From positions 1 through 51,377 of the forward strand of contig CABIYQ010000013.1 in the NCBI GenBank assembly GCA_902362965.1: a DNA stretch of 51,377 bases, read 5' to 3'. This document shows, one piece after another, positions 50,957 through 51,377 of this stretch; within the stretch, counting starts at the first letter, position 1, and the number at the start of each line of letters is the position of its first letter. The position numbers and the translations under genes were made by a program. Source of the stretch: Oscillospiraceae bacterium (GTDB lineage Bacteria > Bacillota > Clostridia > Oscillospirales > Ruminococcaceae). The notes under the pieces are model-generated. The model had not been told where the DNA came from. It worked only from the letters and a program-made list of their open reading frames with translations, and searched no databases.

Positions 50957-50995
50957 ATAAGGCTACTGTATGTGCAGTAGCCTTATTTTTTTGCC
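50957..50995 (+). terminator. Rho-independent terminator
   Basis: AAGGCTACTG and CAGTAGCCTT form a perfect stem around TATGTG, followed by ATTTTTTT. Confidence 0.9.
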
Positions 50996-51034
50996 TATAT
51001 CGGTGAAATGTTTAAAAATTCACGTATCGAATCA

Positions 51035-51063
51035 TTGACTATTTGTGCAAAATGTTGCATAAT
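51035..51063 (+). promoter_or_regulatory. Promoter of the hsdR fragment
   Basis: TTGACT (51035-51040) and CATAAT (51058-51063), spacer 17. Confidence 0.55.
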
Positions 51064-51077
51064 ATTATGGAGTATAT

Positions 51078-51287
51078 TTGCTGATTGCTAAGATAAAGCA
51101 TTTAGCAGAAAGTAGTGTATCTATGAAAAAAGCAAGTAACGGCAAAAGCCTTTTTAATGAGATGACTCGTGTTCAGATGCCTGCGCTTGTTCATCTGACA
51201 AGGCTTGGTTACACCTATTATGGCAGAATATTCGAGGATATGGCTGATACGGTCTATGATCCCGATAATAATATATTGAAAGATGTA
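51078..51287 (+). pseudogene. hsdR: N-terminus of type I restriction subunit HsdR, cut by the IS
   Basis: The frame carries NGKSLFNEMTRVQMPALVHL, TRLGYTYYGRIFEDM and YDPDNNILKDV, which I recognise as the N-terminal start of type I restriction endonuclease R subunits in Clostridia. The R subunit (about 1000 residues) is the DNA translocase and nuclease. Translation can start at TTG 51078 (GGAG five bases upstream) or ATG 51123 (weak site). At 51288 the terminus of the right-hand IS follows, after ~55-70 codons. Unless the rest lies beyond the IS outside the window and is rejoined, the gene is disrupted. No hsdM or hsdS is in the window. Confidence 0.7.
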
Positions 51288-51377
51288 TGGTGCTATACTA
51301 AAAAAGTGGACAGCAAAAAGCGAAAGATGGTATAATAATAAAAAAAGGAGAGAAACACATGGAAAACACCAAGTATA
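51288..51377 (+). mobile_element. IS3-type insertion sequence, right-hand partial copy
   Basis: The terminus TGGTGCTATACT (51288 on) continues with TGGACA, TATAAT, an AAAGGAG site and ATG 51359 starting MENTK of orfA. It is the mirror image of the left window end with no difference over the shared bases and is cut by the end of the window. Confidence 0.85.

Overview
The window looks like accessory DNA of a low-GC Gram-positive gut Clostridium relative, most likely Ruminococcus or another member of the Oscillospiraceae. The basis is strong GGAGG ribosome sites, Tn916-type Xis/Int modules, DUF4368-type serine recombinase remnants, zinc-ribbon membrane proteins and BceAB/LanFEG immunity loci. 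No rRNA, tRNA, CRISPR array or core housekeeping operon was seen. Both ends lie inside copies of the same IS3-type element pointing outward, so the window is probably one contig broken at repeats.

Layout. (1) 1-2.8 kb: end of an integrative element, with three successive Xis-like genes and a Tn916-type integrase. (2) 2.8-23.1 kb: a 20 kb segment between two copies of a ~190 bp repeat, with no intact integrase of its own. It holds a decayed amidoligase-like gene, an old operon (Cys-rich protein, Lgt-like protein, membrane J-domain protein), a Wadjet plasmid-defence operon (jetD-A-B-C), and a five-gene operon with an Eco57I-like restriction-modification pair, a GIY-YIG protein, a DUF262 protein and a HEPN protein. 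The Wadjet operon sits on an ~8.6 kb element inserted precisely into the J-domain gene: the two gene halves are 8.6 kb apart and rejoin in frame, and the junctions give symmetric attB and attP sites. A DUF4368 recombinase tail at one end of the insert explains the mechanism and is now truncated. (3) 23.3-34.2 kb: a second integrative element with Xre regulators, an oriT-like GC-rich tract, an interrupted zinc-ribbon/ECF sigma gene, zinc-ribbon membrane proteins, lipoproteins, xis and int, followed by a third repeat copy. (4) 34.4-36.0 kb: a GNAT acetyltransferase and a zinc-ribbon repeat protein cut by an IS remnant. (5) 36.2-50.4 kb: a peptide-antibiotic sensing and immunity island. It has a BceRS-BceAB-type operon with lipoprotein and small membrane protein, a wHTH regulator, a DUF1648/ABC exporter operon, and a divergent two-component system with LanFEG-type ABC genes, again with a lipoprotein and small membrane proteins. 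(6) 50.4-51.4 kb: gene fragments and the start of a type I restriction hsdR cut by the right-hand IS.

How the parts fit. The left and middle thirds are stacked mobile elements whose cargo is defence against plasmids (Wadjet) and phage (R-M, HEPN). The right third protects against antimicrobial peptides. Three promoters in the right third share one palindrome over the -10 box, which suggests that the wHTH regulator ties these operons into one regulon. The ABC operons behind the two response regulators carry 11-bp-spaced TGTA repeats that look like response-regulator boxes. The most novel items are the Wadjet element with its reconstructable att sites, the Cys-rich/Lgt-like/J-domain operon it destroyed, and the shared-operator peptide-immunity regulon.
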